A program made the position numbers and the translations under genes. A stretch of 40,004 bases of DNA from Glaciihabitans sp. dw_435 (GTDB lineage: Bacteria > Actinomycetota > Actinomycetes > Actinomycetales > Microbacteriaceae): positions 1-40,004 of the forward strand of contig NZ_JAAVUZ010000018.1 of the NCBI RefSeq assembly GCF_018449675.1, given 5' to 3'. Below are positions 39,814-40,004 of the stretch, piece after piece (the first letter of the stretch is position 1; every line of letters starts with the position of its first letter). Under the pieces are notes generated by a model. It did not search any database, was not told the origin of the DNA, and saw only the letters and a list, made by a program, of their open reading frames with translations.

Positions 39814-40004
39814 GCCGTTTTTCGGAAGCCCGATTCGACCGTTGAACCGGCCAGTGGCCACATTTTGGACACACTTGAAATATTTACCCGGTCATTCAAC
39901 GCGATAGCGACTGAGTCAAGATCGTCGTCAAAGAGATCCGCATAGACGTCCAATGTCATTGCAGCCGAGGCGTGGCCAAGCATGCGTTGAATTGATTTGA
40001 CGTT
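39789..40004 (-). CDS. Tyrosine recombinase/integrase, C-terminal part (runs off window)
   Basis: The frame is open to the window's right edge and ends with TAG at 39789. The visible 71 residues contain the end of a phage-type integrase catalytic domain: VKSIQRMLGHASAAMTLDVYADLF, with the conserved Leu-Gly-His (His of the catalytic set) and the nucleophilic Tyr in DVYADLF. A variable C-terminal tail of about 45 residues follows. GC is about 48% over 39841-39960 by hand count, far below the neighbouring genes, which fits recent acquisition. The catalytic Arg residues lie outside the window. Placement against tRNA-Phe points to an integrated phage, ICE or genomic island. Confidence 0.93.
   Translation of the reverse strand, partial: NVKSIQRMLGHASAAMTLDVYADLFDDDLDSVAIALNDRVNISSVSKMWPLAGSTVESGFRKTAKKDDHPR

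Overview
The window is high-GC chromosomal DNA from an actinobacterium, most probably a member of the Microbacteriaceae. The reasons are the gene content and order (tilS-hpt-ftsH-folE-folP-folB-folK-DUF3180, two bacterial PH-domain proteins, a DUF2520 protein-panC-lysS; clpC; radA; an actinobacterial-type argA), the heavy GC bias at third codon positions, and the many start codons that sit 6-7 bases after a TANNNT -10 hexamer, which is the signature of leaderless transcripts. The genus cannot be fixed from sequence alone.

Layout. 1-10.8 kb is an accessory-type stretch of short units: an aldo/keto reductase divergent from a TetR regulator and its alpha/beta hydrolase; a lipoprotein divergent from a MarR regulator that precedes a MATE exporter; a CPA1 Na+/H+ antiporter; an Old Yellow Enzyme-type reductase; a GT4 glycosyltransferase; and an SDR divergent from an ArsR regulator. 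10.8-18 kb holds two more alpha/beta hydrolases around a tRNA-Ser(CGA), an SGNH hydrolase with radA directly behind it, a MarR regulator with an elaborate operator, a PPOX-type flavin/F420-binding protein, an SseB-like protein coupled to a membrane protein, and argA. 18-23.3 kb holds clpC with a ClgR-like box, a membrane protein plus a small Xre regulator, a pirin and an AHSA1-type protein. 23.3-35.8 kb is one long leftward housekeeping block: tilS, hpt, ftsH, four folate genes, DUF3180, two PH-domain proteins, DUF2520, panC, lysS and three tiny membrane proteins. ppa diverges from tilS. 36.4-39.2 kb carries two secreted peptidoglycan hydrolases (NlpC/P60 and M23) that share a paralogous coiled-coil N-terminal module. 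The right end has tRNA-Glu, tRNA-Asp and tRNA-Phe, and then, immediately after tRNA-Phe, the 3' end of a tyrosine recombinase of much lower GC, the likely edge of an integrated element that continues beyond the window.

How the genes fit together. The ftsH-fol-pan-lysS block combines membrane proteolysis, tetrahydrofolate and pantothenate synthesis and tRNA charging, with 4-bp ATGA overlaps linking most neighbours. The left third is a set of regulator-plus-enzyme or regulator-plus-exporter pairs, typical of stress and xenobiotic response. The cell-wall hydrolase pair probably acts in septal or peripheral wall remodelling.

The least ordinary items are: an 85-bp palindromic repeat present twice 20.7 kb apart; two MarR operators with unusually extensive symmetry; a palindromic -10 (TAACGTTA) shared by the divergent tilS and ppa genes; -10 hexamers whose first three bases are the TAG stop of the preceding gene; three micro-ORFs for membrane proteins behind lysS; an over-represented GGATGCC heptamer; and the tRNA-Phe/integrase junction. 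I see no CRISPR array, no complete insertion sequence and no obvious new defence or metabolic system. All coordinates, alignments and counts were made by eye without database searches.
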